Source of the DNA: Arthrobacter sp. SLBN-112
GTDB taxonomy: Bacteria; Actinomycetota; Actinomycetes; Actinomycetales; Micrococcaceae
Length of the DNA: 64,000 nucleotides
NCBI RefSeq assembly: GCF_030944625.1
Contig: NZ_JAUSXY010000001.1
Coordinates: 992,001 to 1,056,000 of the forward strand
Direction: 5' to 3'
The notes below the pieces were generated by a model. That model was given only the letters and a program-made list of their open reading frames with translations, did not search any database and was not told the DNA's origin. Both the position numbers and the translations under genes were made by a program. Of the stretch, positions 8,165 to 17,235 are shown piece after piece; within the stretch, counting starts at the first letter, position 1; every line of letters begins with the position of its first letter.

Positions 8165-9679
8165 CTACTTCTTGAAGGTATCCGCCGGCGCGTTGGCGAT
8201 GACGGGGGAGGTGCCGGTGTAGCCGTCGCGGGTTTCGGCGATGTGGCGGATGCGGGTGCGGCAGGCGTACCAGCCGGCGACCATGAGGATGGAGGCGATG
8301 GCGGTGACGAGCATGGTCAGGGGTGAGTCGATGAAGACCATGATGAGGACGCCGATGAGGAAGAGGAGTGAGAGGTAGCCGGTGTAGGGGGCGCCGAACA
8401 TGCGGAAGGTGGGGCGTTCGACCCAGCCTTTGTCGGCCCAGCGTTTGAGTTGGATTTGGCACAGCACGATGGTGGCCCAGGTCATGATGATGCCGACGGA
8501 GGCGATGTTGAGGACGATTTCGAAGGCGTCGGCGGGGACGAGGTAGTTCAGGGGGACGCCGAGGAGGGAGACGGTGGCGGTGATGGCGATGCCGCCGTAG
8601 GGGACGCCTGCTTTGTTCATGCGGGAGGCGAATTTGGGGGCGGAGCCGTTGACGGACATGGAGCGCAGGATCCGGCCGGTGGAGTAGAGCCCGGCGTTCA
8701 GGGAGGACAGGGCGGCGGTGAGGACGACGAGGTTCATGATGACGTCCACGCCTTGGACGCCGATGGAGCCGAAGAAGGTGACGAAGGGGCTGACGCCTTT
8801 TTGGTAGGAGGTGAAGGGCAGCAGGAGGGCGAGGAGGATGACGGAGCCGACGTAGAACACGGCGATGCGGAAGACCACGGAGTTGATGGCTTTGGGCATG
8901 ATTTTTTGGGGGTTTTCGGTTTCGCCGGCGGCGGTGCCGACGAGTTCGATGGAGGCGTAGGCGAACAGGACGCCTTGCATGAGGATGATCATGGGCAGCA
9001 GGCCGTTGGGGAAGATCCCGCCGTTATCGGACAGGAGGCTGATGCCGACTTGTTGGCCGGAGACGGGGGTGCCGAAGATGACGAAGTAGGTGCCGATGAT
9101 CAGGAACGCGACGAGGGCGGCGACCTTGATCAGGGCGAACCAGAATTCCATTTCGCCGAAGACTTTCACGGAGACCAGGTTCAGGGCGAGGACGACGATC
9201 AGGGCGGTCAGTGCCCAGGCCCACTGCGGGACGTCGGCCATCCAGGGGATGTAGTTGCCGAAGAAGTGCATGTAGAGGGCGGCGGCGGTGATGTCCACGA
9301 TGGTGGTGGTGGCCCAGTTGATCCAGTAGAACCAGCCGGAGACGAACGCGGCTTTTTCGCCGAAGAATTCGCGGGCGTAGGAGACGAAGGAGCCTGAGGA
9401 GGGCCGGTGCAGGACCAGTTCGCCCAGGGCACGCAGGATCAGGAACGCGAAGAACCCGCACACGGCGTAGGCGATGACCAGGGACGGGCCCGCAGCGTTG
9501 AGGCGGCCGCCGGCGCCGAGGAACAGGCCGGTACCGATCGCACCGCCGATCGCGATCATCTGGATCTGCCGCGGCTTGAGGTTCTTGTGGTAGCCCTTGT
9601 CCTCCGCGTGCAGGGAGGTCTCGGACGCATGCGCGTGACCACCATCAATCAAGTGGTCTGGAAGGGGGGAATTTGTCAT
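8165..9679 (-). CDS. ansP: L-asparagine permease (APC superfamily)
   Basis: 504 residues from ATG 9679 (AAGGAC upstream); the longer frame to 9880 runs into aspA and is rejected. About 12 membrane helices. The first helix block, [16 protein letters not shown], and the following [16 protein letters not shown] closely match E. coli AnsP as I recall it, more than other amino acid permeases. It imports asparagine with protons. It is the last gene of a minus-strand set with asparaginase and aspartase, which supports asparagine as substrate. A hairpin sits between aspA and this gene. Confidence 0.88.
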   Translation of the reverse strand: MTNSPLPDHLIDGGHAHASETSLHAEDKGYHKNLKPRQIQMIAIGGAIGTGLFLGAGGRLNAAGPSLVIAYAVCGFFAFLILRALGELVLHRPSSGSFVSYAREFFGEKAAFVSGWFYWINWATTTIVDITAAALYMHFFGNYIPWMADVPQWAWALTALIVVLALNLVSVKVFGEMEFWFALIKVAALVAFLIIGTYFVIFGTPVSGQQVGISLLSDNGGIFPNGLLPMIILMQGVLFAYASIELVGTAAGETENPQKIMPKAINSVVFRIAVFYVGSVILLALLLPFTSYQKGVSPFVTFFGSIGVQGVDVIMNLVVLTAALSSLNAGLYSTGRILRSMSVNGSAPKFASRMNKAGVPYGGIAITATVSLLGVPLNYLVPADAFEIVLNIASVGIIMTWATIVLCQIQLKRWADKGWVERPTFRMFGAPYTGYLSLLFLIGVLIMVFIDSPLTMLVTAIASILMVAGWYACRTRIRHIAETRDGYTGTSPVIANAPADTFKK

Positions 9680-9716
9680 TGGAGTGTCCTTACAGACTGG
9701 GGGGGTGTTGGTGGGC

Positions 9717-9769
9717 CCACGCCCGCCGGGTTCCCTGGCCGAGCTTGCGAGGCCAGGGGGCGGGTGGGG
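9717..9769 (-). promoter_or_regulatory. Hairpin between aspA and ansP
   Basis: Perfect 8-bp arms CCCTGGCC (9733-9740) and GGCCAGGG (9751-9758) with a 10-base loop, plus partly complementary GC-rich flanks. No T-run follows. It could reduce read-through into ansP or protect the 3' end of the upstream message. Confidence 0.5.
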
Positions 9770-9770
9770 C

Positions 9771-11204
9771 CTACTTGGTGAGGTTTGCCAGGCGTTCGGG
9801 GCTGAGGAGGTCCTGGAGTTGGGCGTCGGTGAGGAGCCCGTGTTCGAGGACCAGCTCGGCCACGCCCTTGCCGGTGGCAAGTGCTTCCTGCGCGATGGCG
9901 GTGGCGGTGGCGTAGCCGAGGTGGGGATTCAAGGCGGTGACCAGGCCGATGGACTGCTCCACGGTGCGGCGCAGGTGTTCGGTGTTGGCGGTGATTCCCC
10001 GGATGCAGCGGGCCGTGAGGGTGCGGCAGGCTGCTTCGAGGTGGGAGATGCTCTTGTGGAGGCTGTGGACGATGATCGGTTCGAAGGCGTTGAGTTGGAG
10101 CTGCCCGGCTTCGGCGGCCATGGTGATGGTGACGTCGTTGCCGATGACCTCGTAGGCCACCTGGGAGACCACTTCCGGGATCACCGGGTTGATCTTGCCG
10201 GGCATGATGGAGGAGCCGGACTGGACGGCGGGAAGGTTGATCTCGCCGAAACCGGCACGCGGGCCTGAGGAGAGCAGGCGCAGGTCGTTGCAGATCTTGG
10301 AGAGCTTGACCGCAACGCGCTTGAGCACCCCGGAGAGGTGCACGAAGGCGCCAACGTCCTGGGTGGCTTCGATCAGGTCGACGGCGGTCACCAGCGGCAC
10401 CCCGGTGATCTCCGCCAGGTGCCGGCAGGCTGTGTCCGCGTACCCGGAAGGGGCGTTCAGGCCGGTGCCGATGGCGGTGGCGCCGAGGTTGATCTCGTGA
10501 ATCAGCAACTCGGCCTCCGCCAGGCGGAGCCGGTCCTCGCCGATGGTGACAGCGTAGCTGCCGAACTCCTGGCCCAGGGTCATGGGGACGGCGTCCTGCA
10601 ACTGGGTGCGGCCCATCTTGACCACGGTGCGGAATTCCATGGCCTTGGCGGCGCAGGCGTCCTCGAGTTCTTCGAGTGCGGCCAGCAGTTCCCGGGCGGC
10701 GAAGATGGTGCCCAGTTTCACGGCCGTGGGGTAGACGTCGTTGGTGGACTGGCTGAGGTTGACGTGGTCGTTCGGGTGCAGCCTGGCGTAGTCGCCCTTG
10801 AGGTGGCCAAGGATTTCCAGGGCACGGTTGGCGATGACCTCGTTGGCGTTCATGTTCGACGACGTCCCGGCGCCGCCCTGGACGACGTCCACCACGAACT
10901 GGTCGGCAAGCCGGCCGGCCAGGACATCCTGGCAGGCCTGCTCGATGGCGTCGGCCCGCTCGGCGTCCAGCAGGCCGAGCTCACGGTTGGTCCGGGCGGC
11001 CGCGAGCTTGACGGCGGCCAGCCCGCGGACCAGGTGCATGTTGGAGGACAGCTTTTGGCCGGTGATCGGGAAGTTCTCCACGGCCCGGAGCGTGTGCACG
11101 CCCCAGTACGCATTCGCGGGTACGTCCCGGTCGCCCAGCAGGTCGTGCTCGGACCTGGTGGCGGGGGCGGATGTTGCGTCCGCAGCGGTGTCGATCATGG
11201 TCAT
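9771..11204 (-). CDS. aspA: Aspartate ammonia-lyase (aspartase)
   Basis: 477 residues from ATG 11204. The enzyme deaminates L-aspartate to fumarate and ammonia as a cytosolic tetramer. The fumarase/aspartase signature [12 protein letters not shown] is intact, and the substrate-binding T-S-S-N-M-N-A-N-E and S-T-N-D-V-Y-P-T stretches are present. GAGG seven bases upstream overlaps the asparaginase stop codon, so translation is likely coupled. An in-frame GTG at 11216 is an alternative start. With asparaginase, it converts asparagine to fumarate plus two ammonia. Confidence 0.94.
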   Translation of the reverse strand: MTMIDTAADATSAPATRSEHDLLGDRDVPANAYWGVHTLRAVENFPITGQKLSSNMHLVRGLAAVKLAAARTNRELGLLDAERADAIEQACQDVLAGRLADQFVVDVVQGGAGTSSNMNANEVIANRALEILGHLKGDYARLHPNDHVNLSQSTNDVYPTAVKLGTIFAARELLAALEELEDACAAKAMEFRTVVKMGRTQLQDAVPMTLGQEFGSYAVTIGEDRLRLAEAELLIHEINLGATAIGTGLNAPSGYADTACRHLAEITGVPLVTAVDLIEATQDVGAFVHLSGVLKRVAVKLSKICNDLRLLSSGPRAGFGEINLPAVQSGSSIMPGKINPVIPEVVSQVAYEVIGNDVTITMAAEAGQLQLNAFEPIIVHSLHKSISHLEAACRTLTARCIRGITANTEHLRRTVEQSIGLVTALNPHLGYATATAIAQEALATGKGVAELVLEHGLLTDAQLQDLLSPERLANLTK

Positions 11205-11212
11205 AAGGGTCC

Positions 11213-12289
11213 TCACAGGGCTTCGTTGACGGGCGTGGACGGGTTGGTATTCAGGAAGTCAGTGGCCAGCAGCTGGCCCACCTGGTGGCCGCCGCCCAGG
11301 ACCGGGGCGGTGGCGATGCCGGCGAGCCGCGCGGTGTCCACGCCCAGCGCCGCCAGCAGCTGCACTGTGGCGGCCATCCGGGCGCGGTCTCCGCCGTCGG
11401 AAATCTTGACGGCTGCGGCACCGCCGTCGGCCAGGCCCACCAGCTGGATGCCCTCGAAGCCGTCCTTGGCCACGGCGCCCGGGAGCAGGCGCATCAGGTC
11501 GGTGACGTCGCGGCCCTCACCGGCCACCATGTCCGGGTGCCGCTGCATGGCGAGCCCGACGGCGGCTTCCGCGCTTCCGGAATCGGGCCCGCCGTCGCCG
11601 TGCGTGGCTGCAAGGGAAGCCGCCCGGGCGATCCGGCCGAAGGCGCGGGCCATGCCGCCCAGTGAGAGGGCGAACAGCGGGGTGCCGCAGCCATCGGTGC
11701 TCAGCGCGGCGGGGGCCTCGCCGGTCAGGTCGGTGACGGTTTGCGCCACGAGCTGCTGCAGCGGGTGGGAGGGTTCGAGGTAGCCCCGGACGGACCAGCC
11801 GTTGATCGCGCAGGTCGCGGCCATGGCGGCGTGCTTTCCGGAGCAGTTCTGGATGATTTGCGTGGGGCCGCCGCCGGCGCGCAGCCAGTCCTCACGTTCG
11901 GCGGTGCCGTAGGGGAGGTCGGAGCTGTTCTCAAGGTCGGTGGGGGCCAGCCCGTGCAGATCGAGGATGCGCCGGGCGCCGTCGCGGTGGGCTGCCGAGC
12001 CCGAGTGGCTTGCGGCGGCCAGGGCCAGGAGGTCGGCCGGAAGCTCCAGGCCGGCCCGGACCATGGCGACGGCCTGGAGCGGCTTGAGCGCGGACCGCGG
12101 GTAGAAGGGAGCCAGCGGATCACCGGCGGTTGCCGCCACGGACCCGTCAGCGGCAAGGGCGATTGCCGAGCCGTAGTGGACGCTCTCCACGAGGCCGTCA
12201 CGGACGGCAGCCACCAGCGGGGTGTGTTGCGGCAGGGCCGGTTCACCCAGGGCAGCGGTGTGGGCAGCGGAAAACACGGGGGATGGCAT
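11213..12289 (-). CDS. ansA: L-asparaginase, zinc-type (Rhizobium AnsA/class 3 family)
   Basis: 358 residues; start ATG 12289 with AAGGACGCC upstream. This is not the bacterial type I/II fold with the Thr nucleophile. It matches the thermolabile asparaginase family (PF06089), whose rhizobial structures show a Ser-Lys catalytic system and a zinc site. Matching residues: S66-A-L-K69, S94 or S96 in S-H-S-G, zinc ligands C149 and K152 in N-C-S-G-K-H, C201 in D-G-C-G-T-P, and K275. Product: aspartate and ammonia. It lies 30 bases after the GntR regulator and overlaps the aspA leader. Confidence 0.9.
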   Translation of the reverse strand: MPSPVFSAAHTAALGEPALPQHTPLVAAVRDGLVESVHYGSAIALAADGSVAATAGDPLAPFYPRSALKPLQAVAMVRAGLELPADLLALAAASHSGSAAHRDGARRILDLHGLAPTDLENSSDLPYGTAEREDWLRAGGGPTQIIQNCSGKHAAMAATCAINGWSVRGYLEPSHPLQQLVAQTVTDLTGEAPAALSTDGCGTPLFALSLGGMARAFGRIARAASLAATHGDGGPDSGSAEAAVGLAMQRHPDMVAGEGRDVTDLMRLLPGAVAKDGFEGIQLVGLADGGAAAVKISDGGDRARMAATVQLLAALGVDTARLAGIATAPVLGGGHQVGQLLATDFLNTNPSTPVNEAL

Positions 12290-12319
12290 GGCGTCCTTGG
12301 AAGGGTCGGTTGGATGTGT

Positions 12320-13027
12320 CTAGTTGTTGAGGATGGAGTCCAGGGCCGCGCCCACGGCTTCCAGGTGGTGGGCCATGGCGGCGCGGGCGTTGTCCGGGGA
12401 GCCGGACTCAATGGCGGCCAGGATTTGCTGGTGTTCAACGTCGGAGGCGTGCTGGCGGTCTGCCACCATGTTCAGCGTCTCGGACTGGTGGGCCAGGGCG
12501 TCCCGGATGTCCGTCACCACGCTTGCGAACACCTTGTTGCCGCTGGCCCGGGCGATGGCCGCATGGAAGGAGGAGTCCAAGACCACCCAGGACTCGGGGT
12601 CGGTTTCCGTGGCCATGGCCGCCACGATGTCGCGGAGGGTTTCCAGTTCTTCCGGGGTGCGCCGCTGGGCGGCCAGCCCGGCGGCCGGGACCTCGATGTG
12701 CGGGCGGGCCTCGGTCAGGTCCCGTGCCGAGTACTGCCCCAGGGTGAGGTCATTGGCCACCTTGCCGGCAATGACGAACGTGCCTTTGCCGGTCCGGGTG
12801 ACTGTCAGGCCCAAGGCCGTGCACGAGCGGAGCGCTTCCCGGATGACCGAGCGGCTGACCCCGTACTGCTGGGACAGCGTGGCTTCCGAGCTGAGCTTGC
12901 TGCCCACCGGAAAGGTGCCGGATTCGATGTCCGCACGGATGGTGTTGAACACCGCCTCGGCAGCGCTCAGCCGGGCAAGGGGACGGGATGCAGGCTGTCC
13001 TGCTGTCCGGCTGTCTGACAGGTTCAC
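12320..13027 (-). CDS. GntR-family regulator with FCD domain
   Basis: 235 residues: GntR winged helix-turn-helix at about 22-90 (S-R-S-V-I-R-E-A-L recognition helix) and an all-helical FCD effector domain at about 100-230. It heads the asparagine operon and probably controls it, with asparagine, aspartate or fumarate as likely effector; this is inference. The GTG start at 13027 has no Shine-Dalgarno and sits six bases after a -10 box, so the message should be leaderless. Confidence 0.9.
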   Translation of the reverse strand: MNLSDSRTAGQPASRPLARLSAAEAVFNTIRADIESGTFPVGSKLSSEATLSQQYGVSRSVIREALRSCTALGLTVTRTGKGTFVIAGKVANDLTLGQYSARDLTEARPHIEVPAAGLAAQRRTPEELETLRDIVAAMATETDPESWVVLDSSFHAAIARASGNKVFASVVTDIRDALAHQSETLNMVADRQHASDVEHQQILAAIESGSPDNARAAMAHHLEAVGAALDSILNN

Positions 13028-13062
13028 GCCTTAAATATGGCACCCGTCACAGTCGCTGTCAA
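13028..13062 (-). promoter_or_regulatory. Promoter of the GntR/asparagine operon
   Basis: On the minus strand: -35 TTGACA (13062-13057), a 17-base spacer, -10 CATATT (13039-13034), then TAAGGC and the GTG start at 13027. This is the clearest sigma-70-type promoter in the window and places the transcript start at or next to the start codon. Confidence 0.7.
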
Positions 13063-13069
13063 GCCCTCC

Positions 13070-13705
13070 CTAGTCCTGCCGCTGTCCTGCGGCACGCCGG
13101 TGCTGCCGCCGCCGCCGCGTGCGGAAATGCCAGGCGATGAGCGCGGCCACCGCCACACCGACGCTGACGACGGCGATGTCCCGACCGGCTGCCTGCGCTA
13201 CGGCTTCGTAGGAGTTTCCCGCCAGGAAGCCCAGGAGGACGAAGCCGATGCCCCACACCACGCCGCCTGCCGCGTTGTAGGCGAGGAAGCGGCCGTAAGG
13301 CATCCGCGAGGTGCCGGCCAGGGCCGGCATGACCGCCCGGAAGAAGGCGGTGAACCGGCCCAGGAACACGGCGGCGCCGCCCCTGCGTCGGAGCAGGTCC
13401 TGGGCGTTGTGCAGCTTCCCGGAGTGGCGGGCCAGCGCCCTGCTTTTCAGGATGCGGCTGCCCAGGTGCTTTCCCACTTCATACCCCACGCTGTCGCCCA
13501 CGATCGCGGCGGCGACCACCAGGGCCATCATGACGCCCAGCTGGACTTCGCCCCGGCTGGCCACCACGCCGCCCAGGACGGCCGCGGTCTCTCCTGGGAT
13601 GACGAAACCGATGAACAAGGCGTCCTCGGCAAAGACGAGGCAGAACACGGCGATATACGCCACCAGTGGGCTGACGTTCAAGAGGCCGTCGATGAACCCC
13701 GTCAT
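13070..13705 (-). CDS. DedA/SNARE-associated family membrane protein
   Basis: 211 residues with about five hydrophobic segments and a basic C-terminal tail (R-T-R-R-R-R-Q-H-R-R). Family motifs seen: F-V-I-P-G-E near residue 35, and G-R-F-T-A-F-F-R-A-V-M-P-A-L-A-G near 115-130. DedA proteins are linked to lipid flipping and membrane homeostasis. The start ATG 13705 follows TAGGGT by seven bases with no Shine-Dalgarno, so it may be leaderless. It ends 43 bases before the GntR start on the same strand but is probably a separate unit, because the GntR promoter lies between them. Confidence 0.88.
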   Translation of the reverse strand: MTGFIDGLLNVSPLVAYIAVFCLVFAEDALFIGFVIPGETAAVLGGVVASRGEVQLGVMMALVVAAAIVGDSVGYEVGKHLGSRILKSRALARHSGKLHNAQDLLRRRGGAAVFLGRFTAFFRAVMPALAGTSRMPYGRFLAYNAAGGVVWGIGFVLLGFLAGNSYEAVAQAAGRDIAVVSVGVAVAALIAWHFRTRRRRQHRRAAGQRQD

Positions 13706-13918
13706 GGCAGCAACCCTAAGCCCGCGGCGCCAGGCTGAACACCATATTGATGAACAGCGCTGCGGCCCGTTCCGGGGACACTGCCTCGGGTGGACGGTTG
13801 GAGGGGGACGTCAAGGGTGAGCCTGTTTCTTTGGCCGGCGGTCAGGATAACTTCGAGTATGCGCCTGCGCTCCTGAAAATTCCCTGACAGTTGACCCGAC
13901 GAACATCCGAAGGTGAAT

Positions 13919-13934
13919 CGGCACGAACGTGCCG
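13919..13934. promoter_or_regulatory. Palindromic operator 1 (HipB candidate)
   Basis: CGGCACGAACGTGCCG: perfect 7-bp arms around two bases. The centre is 72 bases from that of the second copy. Placement upstream of hipBA suggests autoregulation by HipB. Confidence 0.7.
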
Positions 13935-13990
13935 TCTGTCCAGGCGCGGGACTTATCTTTTCGTTCCCATGGTGCTAATTTGGCCTTAAT

Positions 13991-14005
13991 CGGCACGATC
14001 GTGCC
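13991..14005. promoter_or_regulatory. Palindromic operator 2 (HipB candidate)
   Basis: CGGCACGATCGTGCC: the inner 14 bases are a perfect palindrome and the same half-site is used as in operator 1. It ends one base before the Shine-Dalgarno, so bound repressor would block transcription start or early elongation. Confidence 0.7.
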
Positions 14006-14013
14006 TAGGAGGT

Positions 14014-14286
14014 GTGGTGACCGACTCCCTCATGGAGCAGGTGGCACTGGAGGTGCGCGCGCGGCGCAAGTCCCTTCGGCTCAACCAGCGTGACCTGGCG
14101 GACCTTGCCGGCGTATCCGAGCGTTTCGTGCGCTTCGTGGAACGGGGAAAGCCCAGCGTCCAAGTGGACTCGCTGCTTGCCCTGCTGGAGGCCTTGGGGC
14201 TCGAGCTCCAGGTCGCGCCACGGACCAGCCACGCCGTGCGGACGTTCCCGCGGCCCGCCGCAACGGAAGGCGGAACCGGCGAATGA
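14014..14286 (+). CDS. hipB: HipB-like antitoxin/repressor (XRE family)
   Basis: About 90 residues with a Cro/CI-type helix-turn-helix at about 20-70 (L-N-Q-R-D-L-A-D-L-A-G-V-S). It should neutralise the adjacent HipA-like kinase and repress the pair through the two palindromes upstream. The start is uncertain: AGGAGG (14007-14012) is followed by GTG at 14014 and 14017 and ATG at 14032; 14017 has the best spacing of the GTGs. Its stop overlaps the hipA start by four bases (ATGA). Confidence 0.85.
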   Translation: MVTDSLMEQVALEVRARRKSLRLNQRDLADLAGVSERFVRFVERGKPSVQVDSLLALLEALGLELQVAPRTSHAVRTFPRPAATEGGTGE

Positions 14287-15530
14287 GGCACCGCGTGGCA
14301 GACGTGTACAAGGCCGGTATCCTGGCCGCCAGGCTTGAGCGGCACGACGGCGGCACCCGGTTCAGCTACCTGCCCGCCTACCTGGAATCCGGGAGGGCCG
14401 CCGTCGCCACCTCCCTGCCGCTCACTGACGAACCCGTCCTGTCCGCCGCCGGTGCCGCTCCGCCCTACTTCACGGGGTTGCTGCCGGAAGGGCGCCGGCT
14501 CAACGCGCTCCGCCGGTCCATCAAGGCGAGTGCTGACGACGACCTCTCGCTGCTCATCGCTGCGGGCGGTAATCCGGTGGGCGACGTGCAGGTGGTCGGC
14601 CACGGGGAGCCGCTGGACCCGGACGAGCATGCGGTGCGCCTGGATCCCGGGCAACCGGTGGATTTCGAACAGCTCATCGGCGACTCCGACCTGATCGATC
14701 CCGTGGCGCTCGCCGGGGTGCAGGACAAGCTTTCCGCCGGAATGATCTCGCTGCCAGTGGCCAAGGCGGGGAAGCGGTTCATCCTCAAACTCAATGCTCC
14801 CGAGTTTCCGCATGTGGTGGAAAACGAGTTCGTCATGTTCCGCTACGCCGCGAAGCTGCGGGTTCCCCTGAGCCGGGTACAGCTGATCCGCGATGTCGCG
14901 GGGCGCCCCGGGCTGCTGGTGGAACGCTTCGACCGTATTCCGCTCCCTGGCGGCGGCCCGGACGACGTCCTGCGCCTTGCCGTTGAAGACGGTGCCCAGG
15001 TACTCAAGCTCTACCCGGCGGATAAGTACAACGTGGGGTACGGGCAGGTCTGCAAGGCGCTGGCCGACCACTGCGCGGCACCGCTGCCCGCCCTGCGGAA
15101 CCTCGCCCTTCAGGCCGCTTTTGCCTGGCTCACCGGCAATGGCGACCTGCACGCCAAGAACGTGTCCATGGTGCAGGACCCCGGCGGGGAGTGGGGGATC
15201 GCCCCGGCGTACGACATTCCCTCCACAGTGGTTTACGGGGACAAGACCCTGGCGCTGACCCTGGGCGGAAAACGGACCGGCATCTCCCGACGGCATTTCC
15301 TGGGTTGGGCAACCACGTTGGGCCTGCCGGAGCGTGCGGCCTCCACCGTGGTGGAGCTGGCCCTGAAGGCGTCTGGGCCGCTGATCGCCGACCTTGAGGC
15401 AGGGACGGCCTTCGCCGTCGTGAACAATTCCACGGCGGACGACGCCGGCGGGTCACCCTTTCCGGAGATGGTCACCAGGGCGTGGGTCAAGGAACTGAAA
15501 CACCGCCGCCGCCTCTTGGAGGGCCTGTAG
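14283..15530 (+). CDS. hipA: HipA-like serine/threonine kinase toxin
   Basis: 415 residues, close to E. coli HipA in length. HipA phosphorylates glutamyl-tRNA synthetase, stalling translation and giving persistence. Seen here: the A-G-V-Q-D-K-L-S-A-G loop with the serine that autophosphorylates in the family, the I-L-K-L nucleotide-binding strand, catalytic N-G-D288-L-H-A-K-N293, and metal-binding D311 in P-A-Y-D. All key residues are intact, so it should be active. It is translationally coupled to hipB. The substrate in this organism is not shown by sequence. Confidence 0.9.
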   Translation: MRHRVADVYKAGILAARLERHDGGTRFSYLPAYLESGRAAVATSLPLTDEPVLSAAGAAPPYFTGLLPEGRRLNALRRSIKASADDDLSLLIAAGGNPVGDVQVVGHGEPLDPDEHAVRLDPGQPVDFEQLIGDSDLIDPVALAGVQDKLSAGMISLPVAKAGKRFILKLNAPEFPHVVENEFVMFRYAAKLRVPLSRVQLIRDVAGRPGLLVERFDRIPLPGGGPDDVLRLAVEDGAQVLKLYPADKYNVGYGQVCKALADHCAAPLPALRNLALQAAFAWLTGNGDLHAKNVSMVQDPGGEWGIAPAYDIPSTVVYGDKTLALTLGGKRTGISRRHFLGWATTLGLPERAASTVVELALKASGPLIADLEAGTAFAVVNNSTADDAGGSPFPEMVTRAWVKELKHRRRLLEGL

Positions 15531-15548
15531 CCGGAGCCGGCCGCAGTC

Positions 15549-16166
15549 TTAGAGGTGCTGGATGCCCGCCCGCTGCATGGCATCACGGTAGGTTTCCACG
15601 CTCTTGGCCAGGAGTTCTTCCTGCTTGGCCTCTGAGACAGCAAAGGCCCTGCCGCCGAGGGCGGAGGCCTTGTAGATTTTGATGCCGCTGTTCTTCAGCG
15701 ACGAGTGGTAGGTCTTTTCAAAAAGGGTCAGGAACGTGGAAGCGTCCGTACCGTGCGCGATGACCGCCGAGACGCGGGAATTGATTTTGAGGAACTGGCG
15801 GAAGGGGCGCAGGCCGTCGGTTTTCTCCTGGACGCTCAGCGCCGACGGGCTGCCGCTTTCGCGGATCCAGGGGTACGCGTTCCACGGCATGACGTACTGC
15901 GGATCCAGTTCGGCGAGCTCGTAGATCTGGGTGGCGCGGCGGGCTGCTTCGTCGTCGTTATACAGGGAGACGAACCCGGATTCGGTGCCCTTGCCGGGGC
16001 TGGCCTGGAGGCTGATGATTCGGCACTCGTCTTCGTCATGGACGGGGTCGATATAGGGGACGGTGGAACCGGGCTTCTTCTCCATCAGTTCTTCGCAAAG
16101 TTGGGTTACCTTCGCGATGTTCGGTTCCTGTAGCAGGGCCTTTTTTTCGTCCCAATCAATCGTCAC
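15549..16166 (-). CDS. Uracil-DNA-glycosylase-superfamily-like protein
   Basis: 205 residues, start GTG 16166 with AGGGAG upstream. The block at 66-140 resembles UDG-fold proteins: S-L-Y-N-D-D-E-A-A-R-R, then M-P-W-N-A-Y-P-W at 93-100 (compare the W-N-x-x-P-W pattern), and V-I-A-H-G-T-D at 135-141 in the place of the leucine-loop motif. If correct it would bind or cut DNA bases, or belong to a non-catalytic UDG-like group. I cannot identify the usual N-terminal water-activating motif with certainty. It is convergent with hipA, 18 bases away. Confidence 0.5.
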   Translation of the reverse strand: MTIDWDEKKALLQEPNIAKVTQLCEELMEKKPGSTVPYIDPVHDEDECRIISLQASPGKGTESGFVSLYNDDEAARRATQIYELAELDPQYVMPWNAYPWIRESGSPSALSVQEKTDGLRPFRQFLKINSRVSAVIAHGTDASTFLTLFEKTYHSSLKNSGIKIYKASALGGRAFAVSEAKQEELLAKSVETYRDAMQRAGIQHL

Positions 16167-16268
16167 GGTTTCTCCCTTTGCGGCGAGGCGTCCAGAATCA
16201 GGCGTCCTATGTCACTCTACGCTTCCGCGGCGGGAGGTGGGCACACTTGATTTTTGGCCCAGGCCAGC

Positions 16269-17150
16269 CTAGTGCCGGCCCCGCAGGTGCTGGTTGTGGA
16301 GCTCATCGAGTTGCTCGTCGGTCAGTTCATCAAACACCAAGGCTTCGCGCTTGTCGCTGTGTGAGAAGCGGATGAACATGAGGATGATCAGCGGCAGGTC
16401 CACCACCTCGCAGATGAACCACAGCAAATTCCCCGCGAACTGCTGGTCCTGGAGGGCGTCCCTGAACCACCACTGGGGATCCGGGACGGTCATTGCATGG
16501 TCGAGGACCTGGCCGTTGAGGCTAAGGAGGATTCCGGGGACGGCGTCGATCAGCAACTCAATGAACACGAACATGAATTCCAGGGTCAGGTAGGCGCTGG
16601 ACCGTTGGAAATTGGATTCTTCGATGATGGGCAGTGCCATGAGCATGCCCAGCAGCGGGACACCAAGCGTGAGCAGTGCGTCGGCCGCAGGGTTGGTCCG
16701 CAGCGTGTAGAAGGCCGGCGTCAGAAAGGTGGAGAAGAGGGCCAGCCCCAGTAAGGGTGCGCCGAATGAATTACTGACAAACCGCACCGGACGGCTGGAC
16801 AGGACAGCGTCAAAGACTGCCGCTCCGTGGTCCGGCAACGCCGCACGCGCGAGCGTCAGCGGCTTGCCCAGGCCGATGAGCAGCGGAACCACAAAGAGCA
16901 GCAGGGAAATTTTGAGGGTGAACGCCCACCGCTGCTGCGGGCCGTACACGCCGGTGAAGCCGCAGGTCAGGATGACGAAAGTACCAAGGCCCAGGACGTA
17001 GAACGCCAGCGCACGCCAGGCCGGCCAGCGGTGGCCCTTCCGTCCGGCCGAACGCATCCCCCACCCGTAGAGGACTCCGGCCACAACGACGAACACTGTG
17101 GCGGCCCAGTCGAGGCGCCAGGAGGAAATAAGGATCTCAAGCGGTGGCAC
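16269..17150 (-). CDS. CtaG-like cytochrome c oxidase assembly membrane protein
   Basis: 293 residues with about eight to nine membrane helices, matching the caa3-type CtaG family (PF09678), which helps copper loading and assembly of heme-copper oxidases. The last 20 residues are charged and cytosolic. The longer open frame to 17585 overlaps the divergent gene, so I use GTG 17150: TACCAT lies six bases upstream, giving a leaderless start. A related CtaG domain occurs at 62505-63380. No oxidase subunit gene is nearby. Confidence 0.82.
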   Translation of the reverse strand: MPPLEILISSWRLDWAATVFVVVAGVLYGWGMRSAGRKGHRWPAWRALAFYVLGLGTFVILTCGFTGVYGPQQRWAFTLKISLLLFVVPLLIGLGKPLTLARAALPDHGAAVFDAVLSSRPVRFVSNSFGAPLLGLALFSTFLTPAFYTLRTNPAADALLTLGVPLLGMLMALPIIEESNFQRSSAYLTLEFMFVFIELLIDAVPGILLSLNGQVLDHAMTVPDPQWWFRDALQDQQFAGNLLWFICEVVDLPLIILMFIRFSHSDKREALVFDELTDEQLDELHNQHLRGRH

Positions 17151-17235
17151 GGGCCAATGGTAGCCAGTATTCCTGAGAACAGCATGGGCGTTTTTTCGGA
17201 GATCGGGGACTGCCGGGATGCTGTTCAATGTGAGG

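Larger units (their letters stand above)
13706..14013. other. dedA-hipB divergent intergenic region (308 bases)
   Basis: Contains the dedA -10 box (13718-13713, minus), two matching palindromes at 13919-13934 and 13991-14005, and the hipB Shine-Dalgarno AGGAGG at 14007-14012. A 61-codon minus-strand frame here is not convincing. Confidence 0.6.

Noticed and set aside
10338..11783. 481-codon plus-strand frame opposite aspA and ansA
   Set aside because: Gly/Val/Arg-rich shadow of two clear enzymes on the other strand.
13811..13996. 61-codon minus-strand frame between dedA and hipB
   Set aside because: It overlaps the hipBA operators, lacks a ribosome site and has no family match.
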